From Pseudarthrobacter oxydans (GTDB taxonomy: Bacteria; Actinomycetota; Actinomycetes; Actinomycetales; Micrococcaceae): a stretch of 64,000 nucleotides of DNA. The DNA lies in assembly GCF_013314975.1 (NCBI RefSeq), contig NZ_JABTYH010000001.1, positions 124,001 through 188,000 on the forward strand, given 5' to 3'. Made by a program: the position numbers and the translations under genes. The notes under the pieces are model-generated. The model ran no database searches, was not told where the DNA came from, and was given only the letters and a program-made list of their open reading frames with translations. Below are positions 1 through 8,258 of the stretch, piece after piece (position 1 is the first letter of the stretch; the number at the start of each line of letters is the position of its first letter).

Positions 1-347
1 CGCATCTTCCGGCCGGCATTGAAGATGTCCACCGATTCCTCGGTGGCCGCCTGCCCGCTGCTGCCGGGGGACGCCTGCCGCCTTGGATTCAGCTGCAGTA
101 TGGTTCCGAAGCTGTAGGGCGGCTGCCCTTCCTGGTCCAGGGCGTTCTTCAGCCGAAGGATTTCAGCCTTCGCCGTTTCAAGCATGCTGACCAGCTTGGT
201 GTTGTTTTGCGTTGCCGCGGCCAGCTGGCGGTCTATGTGCCTGAGCTTGTCCCGGAGGATGTTGACCTGGCGGTCTGCAACCGAGAGGTCGTTGGCGGCA
301 GACTGCTCTGCCGGTGTACGTCCGGAGTCCTGGTTTGGTGTCTCCAT
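1..347 (-). CDS. arc: Proteasome-associated AAA ATPase ARC/Mpa, N-terminal part only
   Basis: The gene is cut by the left window edge, so only about 115 N-terminal residues are present. They read METPNQDSG..., followed from about residue 19 to 75 by a heptad-like stretch rich in Leu, Lys, Glu and Asp ([17 protein letters not shown]). They end in [11 protein letters not shown], which resembles the start of the OB domain of ARC/Mpa. ARC is the ring-forming ATPase that recruits pupylated proteins through this coiled coil and unfolds them into the 20S proteasome. The ATG at 347 is the first in-frame start. The AAA domain lies outside the window, so the call rests on the coiled coil, the OB-like onset and the neighbouring tRNA methyltransferase. 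Confidence 0.8.
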   Translation of the reverse strand, partial: METPNQDSGRTPAEQSAANDLSVADRQVNILRDKLRHIDRQLAAATQNNTKLVSMLETAKAEILRLKNALDQEGQPPYSFGTILQLNPRRQASPGSSGQAATEESVDIFNAGRKM

Positions 348-429
348 GATGTATCAGCCCCTTCCTGCGCTTCTATTAAGACATTAGCCCCAAGAAGGCA
401 GGTAGGGATGGAGACTCCCGAAATGTGGA

Positions 430-1497
430 CTAGTTCGTGACCTCGGGATCGTCCTTGACGTTTGTGCCTGCGATGGCGTCCCGGGCTGCGCGCCGGAGCT
501 TTTTGTCGGAGACCTGCCGCTCCCCCACAGCACCGGGCGTCCACGCGTTGACGTCCTCTTCGTTGAAGTCGGTCTTGGAGGGGCGCCGCTTGACGGAGAT
601 ACCGGTGACGCCGTCGGCCAGCCGGCGGGTGACAAGCAGGAAGCCGGTATGGGCCACCATCCGGTGGTCCGGCCTGACGGCGAGCCCTTCCAGGTGCCAG
701 CCGCGCACCAGCGACTCCCAGGCATCGGGTTCGGTGAAACGGCCGTCCGCCCGGATGGCCTCGGCAGTGCGCGAAAGCTGGGTCACGGTGGCGACGTAGT
801 TGATCCAGACACCGCCTGGGGCAAGCACCGTGGCCACGGCATCCAGGCATTCCCAGGGCGCCAGCATGTCCAGCACCACGCGGTCCACGGAACCCGGCGC
901 CTCGCTCCGGACAACCTCTTCCTGGAAGTCGCCCAGGGAGACCTGCCAGGCGGGGTGCGGGCCGCCAAAGATCGTCTCGACGTTTCCGCGGGCGATGTCA
1001 GCGAACTCTTCCCGCCGTTCGAAGGAGTGCAGGTAACCGTTGTCCCCAACGGCCCGGAGCAGCGAGATGGACAGGGCGCCGGAGCCAACACCAGCCTCCA
1101 CGACGCGCGCGCCGGGGAAGATGTCCGCCATGGTGACGATCTGCCCGGCGTCCTTGGGGTAGACGACGGCGGCGCCGCGCGGCATGGACAGGACAAAGTC
1201 GGACAGCAGGGGGCGCAGGGTCTGGTACTGCTGCCCAACGTTGTTCACGACGACTGAGCCGTCCACCTTGCCGATGATGTCGTCGTGGTTCAGAAAGCCG
1301 CGGTGGGTGTGGAACGCCCCGCCGCTTTCGAGGGTGATGGTGTTCATGCGGCCGCGTTCGTCCGTCAGTTGGACGCGCTCACCTTCGCGGAAGGGGCCCC
1401 GGCGCCGGGCGGCGCCCACCGGCTGCGAGCCGCCGGTTGCAGCCCCGGCCGGGACCGCTGCTCCTGTGGCTTCGTTGACGGCGGTTTCGCTGCTCAT
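430..1497 (-). CDS. trmI: tRNA (adenine-N1)-methyltransferase TrmI
   Basis: This 355-residue protein methylates adenosine 58 in the T loop of tRNA as a homotetramer. Near the N-terminus is the small beta domain typical of the family (RRGPFREGERVQLTDERG). The SAM-binding Rossmann core follows with motif I VVEAGVGSGALSISLL and then the post-motif DRVVLDMLAPWECL. An open frame extends upstream to 1569, but the start at 1497 (MSSETAVNEATG) has a GAGGAAA ribosome site a few bases upstream and fits the family length. The gene lies just downstream of arc on the same strand, a common actinobacterial arrangement. The C-terminal tail is basic and probably disordered. Confidence 0.93.
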   Translation of the reverse strand: MSSETAVNEATGAAVPAGAATGGSQPVGAARRRGPFREGERVQLTDERGRMNTITLESGGAFHTHRGFLNHDDIIGKVDGSVVVNNVGQQYQTLRPLLSDFVLSMPRGAAVVYPKDAGQIVTMADIFPGARVVEAGVGSGALSISLLRAVGDNGYLHSFERREEFADIARGNVETIFGGPHPAWQVSLGDFQEEVVRSEAPGSVDRVVLDMLAPWECLDAVATVLAPGGVWINYVATVTQLSRTAEAIRADGRFTEPDAWESLVRGWHLEGLAVRPDHRMVAHTGFLLVTRRLADGVTGISVKRRPSKTDFNEEDVNAWTPGAVGERQVSDKKLRRAARDAIAGTNVKDDPEVTN

Positions 1498-1590
1498 GAC
1501 TTTCCTCGCTCCTGTAAAACTGTGGCGCCTGCATGTTGTGGGGAAACATTCCGGCGTGTGCGGCGGCAATGCACCGGCCGGCAGGTAACT

Positions 1591-2757
1591 CTACCGGTTC
1601 TGGTCCTGGCGGCGCGTATCGGGCCGCCGCGGTTTGCCGGTGATGGCGGCCAGGACAGCGTCCTGGGAAAGCAGCCCGGTCACCTTGCCGTTGTGGTCTA
1701 CGACGGCGTAGTGCCGTCCTTCCAGCTGGGACAGGAACTGGAGCAGTTCCTGTCCCTTGGACCACTCGGGGACGTATGCGCCGGGAGCCAGTGCATAGGA
1801 GACTGCGGTGATGGGGGTCGACGCCGCGGCGTGGACAGGAACGGTGGACAGTGCGGCCGGATCCACAACTGCCTCCGGCCGGCCGCCCGGTCCGCAGACC
1901 ACCAGCGACGTCGCTCCACCGCTACCGTACCGGAGGGCATCCTCCACTGTGGCCGTTGAAGGCAGGCCGGCTGCGGGGGTGGACAGCCCTGCAGCGCTGA
2001 CCAGGTGGAGCCGGCCCCGGAGGGTTCCCTGCTGGATGGATGCCGAGGCGCCCATCCAGAGGAAACCACCCACCAGCACGGTGATCATCAGCAGGCTGAA
2101 ATCAGGAGCATCCCCGGCAAGCAGCGGCCTGGCAACGAACCAGTAACCGATGGCGACGACGATGATGCGGCCTCCCCATCCGGCCGCCACCGTGCCCTTG
2201 GCCTGGCTGCCCGTGGCCTTCCACACTGCAGATTCGACCAGCCTTCCGCCGTCCAGGGGAAGGCCCGGGAGCACGTTGAAGACGGCGATCAGGAAGTTGG
2301 CCCACATAAAGATGTTGGTGAGGATCTCGGCAACACTGCCCATGCTTGCCGTGCTGAGCAGCAGCCAGGCTCCTCCGGCCAGGATGAAGTTCGCAGCCGG
2401 CCCGGCGAGGGCCACCAGAACGGAGCGCCCCGGCGAAGCGGTAAAGCTCTCAAACTGGGTGTGCCCGCCCCACAGATTGAGCACGATCTTCTGCGTGGGC
2501 CAGCCGTAGATTTTTGCCGTCAGGGCGTGGGCGAGTTCGTGGACCAGGACCGAGACGAGGAGCAGGACGGCGTAGGCGAACGCCACGATGTAGGCACTGA
2601 CGCCGAGGGCCGGGTTCTGGCGGGCCAGGACGGGTCCATACACAATGACGGTGAAGGCGGCGATGATGAACCAGGAATAGGCCAGCACCACCGGGACGCC
2701 GGCAATCCTGCCCAGCGGAATGCCTTCGCGCCTGGCCGGGACAGTGGTTTCGGTCAC
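1591..2757 (-). CDS. M50 site-2 protease family protein with C-terminal CBS pair
   Basis: This is a 388-residue integral membrane zinc protease of the S2P family, which cleaves substrates within the membrane. The zinc motif HELAH is at residues 73-77 inside a hydrophobic helix. The second metal motif, NVLPGLPLDGGRL, lies near residue 165. Residues from about 250 onward carry two CBS-like segments (VEDALRYGSG... and GRHYAVVDHNGKVTGLLSQDAVLA), which usually sense nucleotides. The start is GTG at 2757 and overlaps the stop of the upstream HAD gene (GTGA), so translation is probably coupled. The substrate cannot be deduced. Confidence 0.88.
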   Translation of the reverse strand: MTETTVPARREGIPLGRIAGVPVVLAYSWFIIAAFTVIVYGPVLARQNPALGVSAYIVAFAYAVLLLVSVLVHELAHALTAKIYGWPTQKIVLNLWGGHTQFESFTASPGRSVLVALAGPAANFILAGGAWLLLSTASMGSVAEILTNIFMWANFLIAVFNVLPGLPLDGGRLVESAVWKATGSQAKGTVAAGWGGRIIVVAIGYWFVARPLLAGDAPDFSLLMITVLVGGFLWMGASASIQQGTLRGRLHLVSAAGLSTPAAGLPSTATVEDALRYGSGGATSLVVCGPGGRPEAVVDPAALSTVPVHAAASTPITAVSYALAPGAYVPEWSKGQELLQFLSQLEGRHYAVVDHNGKVTGLLSQDAVLAAITGKPRRPDTRRQDQNR

Positions 2758-3488
2758 CTGCGGTCTCCAAGCGGCGTGGCCGGTCCACCCGATCCGCGAA
2801 CCGGAGCACCGGGGAGAAGCGATTCGAGGTCGGTCACGGTGCGGCCTGCCAGGGAATCCCAGAGGGTGTAGCGCTCATCCTCGGGCAGCGGAACAATGTG
2901 GGGAATTGCCACGGTTGCCACGCCGGACGCCACAGCCGCGGAAACCCCGGGCACCGAGTCCTCCAAAGCGACGCAGTGGTGCAGGCCCAGGTCCGGGTCC
3001 GCGTCCTGCAGCCATTCGACGGCGGTCAGGTACGCCTCGGGGTGCGGTTTGCCCTGCGTTACGGTGTCCCCTGTTACCAGGACCTCGAAGTATTGCCGTG
3101 GAAGGCTGGCCACCACCTCCCTGGCCAGCGGGCCCTCGGACATGGTGACCAGGGCGCACCGGACACCGGCGAGGTGGAGTTCCTCAAGGAGCTCGCGTGC
3201 ACCCGGCCGCCACGGCACCTGGCGCCGGACGCTGCTGACCACCGCGCCGGTGAGGGTGTCGATGATGTCCCGGATTTCCAGCTCCACGCCGGCATCCTGG
3301 AGGAGCCCGGCCGAAAATGTCAGCGACTGCCCAACCAGCTGCATGGCCTGTTCATGGGACCACGTCCCGCCATGGGCCTCCACCAGCGCGTGTTCGGCTG
3401 CGATCCAGTAGGGCTCCGTATCGACGATCGTCCCGTCCATGTCCCACAGGACGGCTTTGAGCGGGGAACTGTCGGCTGGCAATCGCAT
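2754..3488 (-). CDS. HAD-superfamily phosphatase (beta-phosphoglucomutase/GS1-like)
   Basis: This 244-residue soluble hydrolase has the HAD motif I D-M-D-G-T at residues 16-20, with Asp16 as the nucleophile and Asp18 as acid/base. Motif II is near ALVTMSEG, motif III Lys is in TQGKPHPEAY, and motif IV is CVALEDSVPGVSAAV. The helical cap insert after motif I (VDTEPYWIAAEHALVE...) places it in subfamily I with phosphatases of small sugar phosphates. The start at 3488 is ATG after a GGGGG run. It is coupled to the M50 protease gene that follows. The substrate is unknown. Confidence 0.88.
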   Translation of the reverse strand: MRLPADSSPLKAVLWDMDGTIVDTEPYWIAAEHALVEAHGGTWSHEQAMQLVGQSLTFSAGLLQDAGVELEIRDIIDTLTGAVVSSVRRQVPWRPGARELLEELHLAGVRCALVTMSEGPLAREVVASLPRQYFEVLVTGDTVTQGKPHPEAYLTAVEWLQDADPDLGLHHCVALEDSVPGVSAAVASGVATVAIPHIVPLPEDERYTLWDSLAGRTVTDLESLLPGAPVRGSGGPATPLGDRR

Positions 3489-3639
3489 GCCCCCAGTCTA
3501 CGGGGACTGGCTGGGCGCAGGCTGATGGCTACGCCCTTGGCGAATATGGCGCTCCCCGGCACCGGCGGTAATGCTTTTGCGTGATGTTTCGGCGCTTCAT
3601 TCACTGCACAGCCAAGGTCCTTGGACGTAGGGTGAAGAA

Positions 3640-4545
3640 ATGAATAGCTTCGAGGGAGACACCACAGAACCGGGTGCCGGGCCCGAACAGGAGCGGTTCC
3701 TGCAGCCGGTAGCTGACGGACAGCGCGTGACAGTGATGCTTGCCGCCTTTGAAGGCTGGAATGACGCGGGGGAAGCGGCCAGCGACTCCCTGCGCTACCT
3801 GAACAAGTTGTGGGGCGGTAAAAAAGTCGCCTCCATCGACGCCGACGAGTATTACGACTTCCAGTTCACGCGCCCCACCGTGCGCCGGAACGCAGCCGGG
3901 GAACGCAAAATCAAATGGCCGTCCACACGGATCTATAAAGCAAGCGCTCCGGACTCCAACGTGGACGTCATCTTTGTCCAGGGCACGGAGCCGTCCTATA
4001 AATGGCGCGCCTACACCGCGGAACTCCTGGTCCATGCCGAGGCGCTGAACGTTGACTATGTTGTCCTGGTCGGGGCCCTCCTGGCCGATGTTCCGCACAG
4101 CAGGCCTATTCCGGTCAGCACCTCGTCGGACGACGCCCCGCTGCGTGAACGGATGAACCTCGAAGCCTCGCAGTATGAAGGCCCGGTGGGGATCGTCGGC
4201 GTGCTGTCGGAGGTGGCGCTGCTGGCAGGCATCCCCACTGTTTCGCTGTGGGCCGCCGTCCCCCACTATGTTGCCCAGGCGCCGTCGCCGAAAGCCCAGC
4301 TGGCACTCCTGCACCGCATCGAGGAGCTGCTCCAGGTTCCGTTGGACACGCACGAACTGGCTGAGGAAGCGGACGCGTGGGAACGGGGAGTGGACGAACT
4401 GGCTACGGAGGATCCCGAGATCGCGGCGTACGTCCGGCAGCTCGAGGAAGCAAAGGACACGGCCGATCTCCCGGAAGCCACCGGTGAGTCGATAGCGCGC
4501 GAATTCGAGCGGTACCTCAAGCGTCGGGGCCAGGACCGGCCGTAA
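3640..4545 (+). CDS. PAC2 family protein (proteasome assembly chaperone 2-like)
   Basis: This 301-residue protein matches the actinobacterial PAC2 family, related to eukaryotic proteasome assembly chaperone 2 and archaeal PbaB. The recognisable N-terminal core is VMLAAFEGWNDAGEAASDSL; TEPSYKWRAYTAELL and a VVLVGALLADVPHSRPIPV stretch follow. The C-terminal third is acidic and helical (HELAEEADAWERGVDELATEDPEIA), as in other members. The bacterial role is not settled. Location within 3.3 kb of the ARC ATPase is consistent with a proteasome connection, but that is inference. It is transcribed away from the HAD gene. Confidence 0.88.
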   Translation: MNSFEGDTTEPGAGPEQERFLQPVADGQRVTVMLAAFEGWNDAGEAASDSLRYLNKLWGGKKVASIDADEYYDFQFTRPTVRRNAAGERKIKWPSTRIYKASAPDSNVDVIFVQGTEPSYKWRAYTAELLVHAEALNVDYVVLVGALLADVPHSRPIPVSTSSDDAPLRERMNLEASQYEGPVGIVGVLSEVALLAGIPTVSLWAAVPHYVAQAPSPKAQLALLHRIEELLQVPLDTHELAEEADAWERGVDELATEDPEIAAYVRQLEEAKDTADLPEATGESIAREFERYLKRRGQDRP

Positions 4546-4593
4546 CCGGCAGCGCCCTGAAAACCGGGCACCGCCTCACGCTCTGGGCGCCGT

Positions 4594-5871
4594 TTAGAGA
4601 AGCACGCCCAGCAGGGCGTCCACCGCATCCTTGACCAGGGCCTGGTCGGCAGGGCTTGCAGGTCCGCCGTCGGCGTTTGCCTGCTCCGCCCAGCGGGAGA
4701 CCGCCGCGACGGCGGCAGGAGCGTTGAGGTCGGCGGCAAGCGCTGCGCGCATCTCGGCCACCAGGGGGGCGGCGGATCCTTCGGGCGCATGGCCCAGGGC
4801 CCGGCGCCAGGCAGCAAGTGTGGCCTTGGCCTCCTCGAACCCTTCGTTGGTCCAGGCCCAGTCGGAGCGGTAGTGGTGGGCCAGGATGCCAAGACGGATC
4901 GCCGCGGGGTCCTCCCCCGCCGCCCGAAGTTTCGACACGAGCACCAGGTTTCCCTTTGACTTGCTCATCTTCTCGCCATCGAGGCCCACCATGCCGGCGT
5001 GGGCGTAGTGCTTGGCCAGCGGAACGCCTGCAAGCGAGTATGCGTGCCCGGCGCCCATTTCGTGGTGCGGGAAGATGAGGTCCGAACCGCCGCCCTGGAC
5101 GGTAAAGGGGGAAGGCAGGTACTTCTGTGCGATGACTGTGCATTCAATATGCCAGCCGGGCCGTCCTGCTCCCAGGCTGCCGCCGGGCCAGCTCGGTTCG
5201 CCTTTGCGCGCCACACGCCACAGCAGCGGGTCCAGTGCCTGCCGTTTGCCGGCCCGTCCGGGATCGCCGCCGCGTTCCGCGAACAGCTCAAGCATCTCGC
5301 TCTCTGCCAGCCCGGAGATACACCCCAAGGTCCACGCATCAGGTGCGACGGACTGCTTGCCCGCCGCTTCGACGTCGTAATAGACGTCCCCGTCAGGCTC
5401 GCCATTGGTGCCTTTGACGGTGTAGGCCAGCCCCAGGCTCACAAGCCGTTCCACCTCCGGGACGATCAGCCCAATGGACTCCACGGCGCCCACATAGTGG
5501 TCGGGCGGCAGGACGTTGAGCGCTTCCATGTCTGTCTGGAAAAGCTCGATCTGGCCGGCAGCCAGGTCCCGCCAGTCAACACCCGTCGCCTCGGCACGTT
5601 CCAGGAGTGGATCATCCACATCCGTGACATTCTGCACATACGCAACGTCCCGGCCGGAGTCCCGCCAGGCCCGGTTCAGCAGGTCGAAAGCCACGTAGCT
5701 GGATGCGTGCCCCATGTGGGTGGCGTCGTACGGCGTAATGCCGCAGACGTACATGGACGGCCGGCCCTCGTCCTCCAGTACCACCTCGCGGCGCACCGCT
5801 GTGTCGAACAGCCGGATGGCGGGCATGCTTCCGGGCACGTCAGGAACGGGGCGGGATATCCAGGATTTCAC
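4594..5871 (-). CDS. mshC: Cysteine:glucosaminylinositol ligase MshC (mycothiol synthesis)
   Basis: This 425-residue ligase adenylates cysteine and joins it to GlcN-inositol, the third step of mycothiol synthesis in Actinobacteria. It is a paralogue of cysteinyl-tRNA synthetase. Visible features are the zinc ligand Cys43 in [16 protein letters not shown], the HIGH-type motif H52-M-G-H55, zinc ligands around [12 protein letters not shown], and the KMSKS motif starting near residue 301. Length and the start context ([16 protein letters not shown]) fit MshC rather than the longer CysS, which carries an anticodon-binding domain. It lies 15 bp downstream of uppP on the same strand, so the two are probably co-transcribed. 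Confidence 0.95.
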   Translation of the reverse strand: MKSWISRPVPDVPGSMPAIRLFDTAVRREVVLEDEGRPSMYVCGITPYDATHMGHASSYVAFDLLNRAWRDSGRDVAYVQNVTDVDDPLLERAEATGVDWRDLAAGQIELFQTDMEALNVLPPDHYVGAVESIGLIVPEVERLVSLGLAYTVKGTNGEPDGDVYYDVEAAGKQSVAPDAWTLGCISGLAESEMLELFAERGGDPGRAGKRQALDPLLWRVARKGEPSWPGGSLGAGRPGWHIECTVIAQKYLPSPFTVQGGGSDLIFPHHEMGAGHAYSLAGVPLAKHYAHAGMVGLDGEKMSKSKGNLVLVSKLRAAGEDPAAIRLGILAHHYRSDWAWTNEGFEEAKATLAAWRRALGHAPEGSAAPLVAEMRAALAADLNAPAAVAAVSRWAEQANADGGPASPADQALVKDAVDALLGVLL

Positions 5872-5886
5872 ACACCAAGCCTAGTG

Positions 5887-6720
5887 CTAGGCGCTGATGA
5901 CATTGAAACCGAGCAGGAGGTACAGGGCGAGTCCCAGGAAGATCCGGTACCAGACGAACAACCGGTAGCTGCGGGTGGACACGAACTTCAGGAACCAGCC
6001 GATGATGACGTATCCCACAACGAAGGCGATCATCGTGGCCAGGGCGGTTTCCGGCAATCCGTACGGTCCGGCGATGCCCTCATTGGTGACGGTCTTGTAG
6101 AGCTGGTAGAACCCGCTGCCGAACACCGCGGGGATGGCAAGAAGGAACGAATAGCGGGCGGCGGCCTCGCGGGTGTAACCCATCAGGAGGCCGGCGGTGA
6201 TGGTTCCTCCGGACCTGGAAACACCGGGAATCAGGGCCAGGGCCTGCGCGAAGCCGTAGAGGATGCCGTGCTTGTAGGTCAGCCGGCTGAGGTCCCGTTC
6301 CTGCCTGCCGATGGCGTCCGCAACGGCAAGGAAAAGCCCGAAGACGATCAGCATGGTTGCCACGATCCACATGCTGCGGAGCACAGACTCGATCTGGTCC
6401 TGGAACAGGAGACCAAGAACGATGATGGGCAGGCTTCCCAGGATGACCAGCCAGCCCATCCGGGCGTCCGGGTCCTGCCGCGATACCTTCCCGGTAAGCG
6501 AACCTGTCCAGCCTTTGACGATCCTGACAATGTCCCGCCAGAAATAGACCAGGACCGCGGTCTCCGTGCCCAACTGGGTGATGGCTGTGAACGCTGCCCC
6601 CGGGTCAGCCGCATTGGGCAGGAATTGCCCCACAATCCGAAGATGCGCACTTGATGAAATCGGTAGAAATTCGGTCAGTCCCTGCACTAGGCCCAGCAGG
6701 GCCGCCTCAAACCAGTTCAC
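5887..6720 (-). CDS. uppP: Undecaprenyl-diphosphate phosphatase UppP/BacA
   Basis: This 277-residue polytopic membrane protein removes a phosphate from undecaprenyl diphosphate to recycle the lipid carrier of cell wall synthesis. The family signatures are the N-terminal [19 protein letters not shown] with the catalytic Glu region, and [17 protein letters not shown] in the second half. At least seven hydrophobic segments are visible. The start is GTG at 6720 ([11 protein letters not shown]). It precedes mshC by 15 bp. This pairing also occurs in other actinobacteria and is probably shared transcription rather than shared function. Confidence 0.95.
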   Translation of the reverse strand: MNWFEAALLGLVQGLTEFLPISSSAHLRIVGQFLPNAADPGAAFTAITQLGTETAVLVYFWRDIVRIVKGWTGSLTGKVSRQDPDARMGWLVILGSLPIIVLGLLFQDQIESVLRSMWIVATMLIVFGLFLAVADAIGRQERDLSRLTYKHGILYGFAQALALIPGVSRSGGTITAGLLMGYTREAAARYSFLLAIPAVFGSGFYQLYKTVTNEGIAGPYGLPETALATMIAFVVGYVIIGWFLKFVSTRSYRLFVWYRIFLGLALYLLLGFNVISA

Positions 6721-6772
6721 GCTAAGACCCTACGTCATAGGCAGTGCCGGTTCTGCCCGTAAGCTTGCTGCT

Positions 6773-7708
6773 ATGCAGCAGCGTTACGTCGGCAACAGTG
6801 GATTGCGTGTGTCCGCCCTATCCCTCGGCACCATGGGCTGGGCCGGCGAAACCGACGAACAGGACGCCTCGGAACTCCTGCGCACCTTCCTTAACGCGGG
6901 CGGCCGGCACGTTGATACGGCCGCGTCCTACGGCGACGGCAGGTCGGAGGCAATGATTGGCTCCCTGCTGGGCGACGTGGTGGCGCGGACGGAGATTTCC
7001 ATCTCCAGCAAAGCAGGGTTGACGACGCCGGATGGCCGGCGCGGGGTGGACACCTCGCGCAACGCCATGCTCACCGGGCTCGACGCGAGTTTGGCACGGT
7101 TGGGCACCGACTACGTGGATATCTGGTTTGCCCAGGCCTGGGACGCCAACGTTCCGCTGGACGAAACGCTGTCCGCGTTGGAATTCGCGGTCCGTACCGG
7201 CCGCGCGCGGTATGCGGGCGTTTCCAACTTCAACGGATGGCAGACAGCCAAGGCGGCTGCGGTTGCCGGGTTCCCGCTGGTTGCGGTCCAGTCCGAGTAC
7301 TCGTTCCTGCAGCGCCGGCCCGAAGCTGAGCTCATTCCCGCGGTGGAAGATGCAGGCCTGGGGCTTATGGCCTGGGCGCCGCTGGGCCGCGGTGTGCTGA
7401 CAGGCAAGTACCGCGGCAGCATCCCCTCCGGATCGCGGGCCGCTTCAGCGGCCGAAGCCGGGTACGTGGAGCCTTACCTGGAGGAGAAGCCGTCCCGGAC
7501 CGTGGAGGCCGTATGCATGGCGGCCAAGGGCCTGGGGCGGACTCCGCAGGACGTCTCCCTCAGCTGGCTACTGTCCCAGCACGGCGTGGCCACCGCCATT
7601 GTGGGTCCGCGCACGCCCGCCCAGCTGAAAGAACTGCTGGACGCGCAGCTCACACCGCTGCCGCCCGAAATTGCCCGGGCCCTTGAGGATGTTTCAGCGC
7701 CGCTGTAA
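6773..7708 (+). CDS. Aldo/keto reductase
   Basis: This 311-residue NADPH-dependent TIM-barrel oxidoreductase begins MQQRYVGNSGLRVSALSLGTMGW. The catalytic tetrad is visible: Asp and Tyr in HVDTAASYGDGRSE, Lys in ISSKAGL, and the His position around DYVDIWFAQAWD. The C-terminal cofactor segment is TAIVGPRTPAQLKELLDA. An upstream extension of the frame overlaps uppP antisense. The ATG at 6773 matches the family N-terminus. It resembles voltage-gated potassium channel beta/YghZ-type reductases; the natural substrate is not deducible. Confidence 0.9.
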   Translation: MQQRYVGNSGLRVSALSLGTMGWAGETDEQDASELLRTFLNAGGRHVDTAASYGDGRSEAMIGSLLGDVVARTEISISSKAGLTTPDGRRGVDTSRNAMLTGLDASLARLGTDYVDIWFAQAWDANVPLDETLSALEFAVRTGRARYAGVSNFNGWQTAKAAAVAGFPLVAVQSEYSFLQRRPEAELIPAVEDAGLGLMAWAPLGRGVLTGKYRGSIPSGSRAASAAEAGYVEPYLEEKPSRTVEAVCMAAKGLGRTPQDVSLSWLLSQHGVATAIVGPRTPAQLKELLDAQLTPLPPEIARALEDVSAPL

Positions 7709-7718
7709 GCCCGCGGCC

Positions 7719-7985
7719 CTACTCCTGGACGATCTCCAGGTCCTCGTCGTCATCCACGTCGCTTTCTTCGTCCTCGTCGTCCTCGTCATCAAAGACCTGG
7801 AGCGGGGTTACCTCGTTGTAGGCCTCATAGAGCGCATCTTCATAAACTTCGAAGGCGTCTGCGACCGCAAAGAACGCCGCCTCGACGGAGGGGTCACCAT
7901 CTCCGCGGCGGTTGGATGCTGCTATAAGGTGTTCTTCCATAGCGGTGGTCAAGGACTGAAGCGCGACACGCGGATCGATGCTCAT
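7719..7985 (-). CDS. Small acidic hypothetical protein
   Basis: This 88-residue protein ends in a strongly acidic tail (DDEDDEDEESDVDDD and similar), preceded by a helical region (ALQSLTTAMEEHLIAASNRRGDGD, interrupted by a short polar loop). The folded part pairs a likely helix with another rich in aromatic and acidic residues (AFFAVADAFEVYEDALYEAY). I do not recognise a named family. It converges with the aldo/keto reductase (10 bp gap) and diverges from the DUF5703 gene. The acidic tail suggests a partner-binding or chaperone-like role, which is only inference. Confidence 0.75.
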   Translation of the reverse strand: MSIDPRVALQSLTTAMEEHLIAASNRRGDGDPSVEAAFFAVADAFEVYEDALYEAYNEVTPLQVFDDEDDEDEESDVDDDEDLEIVQE

Positions 7986-8024
7986 GACTTCACGTTAGCC
8001 GGAAAAGGACGAAAATGGAGAGCA

Positions 8025-8258
8025 ATGAAGGAACAATTTCTCACCAGCTCGGTCCAGCGGGAACGGGACTATTTGAGGCAGTACGAGTACCTCGTACTGA
8101 CGGTCAGTCCTGATGATTCACTCCCTGAGGCACGCCGCCGCCTGGTGGAACATTCCGAGTACGGCAAGTGGGAGCTGGAGCGCAGCAAGCTGTACGTGGG
8201 CGGGGGCCGACGCTTCTGGCTGCGCCGGCGGGTGTTGCAGGTCCAACGGACGGTCTAG
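8025..8258 (+). CDS. DUF5703 family small protein
   Basis: This is a 77-residue protein (MKEQFLTSSVQRERDYLRQYEY...) of a small actinobacterial family with no known function. It has a predicted beta-rich middle (YLVLTVSPDDSLPEARRRL) and a basic C-terminus (RRFWLRRRVLQVQRTV). A GGAG lies just before the ATG at 8025. Its stop codon overlaps the stop of the convergent acyl-CoA dehydrogenase by four bases (CTAG), so the two transcripts must overlap at their 3' ends. Confidence 0.8.
   Translation: MKEQFLTSSVQRERDYLRQYEYLVLTVSPDDSLPEARRRLVEHSEYGKWELERSKLYVGGGRRFWLRRRVLQVQRTV

Noticed and set aside
4999..6654. A 551-codon open frame on the plus strand, opposite mshC and uppP
   Set aside because: It is antisense to two clearly recognised genes, has no family resemblance, and long antisense frames are expected at this GC content.
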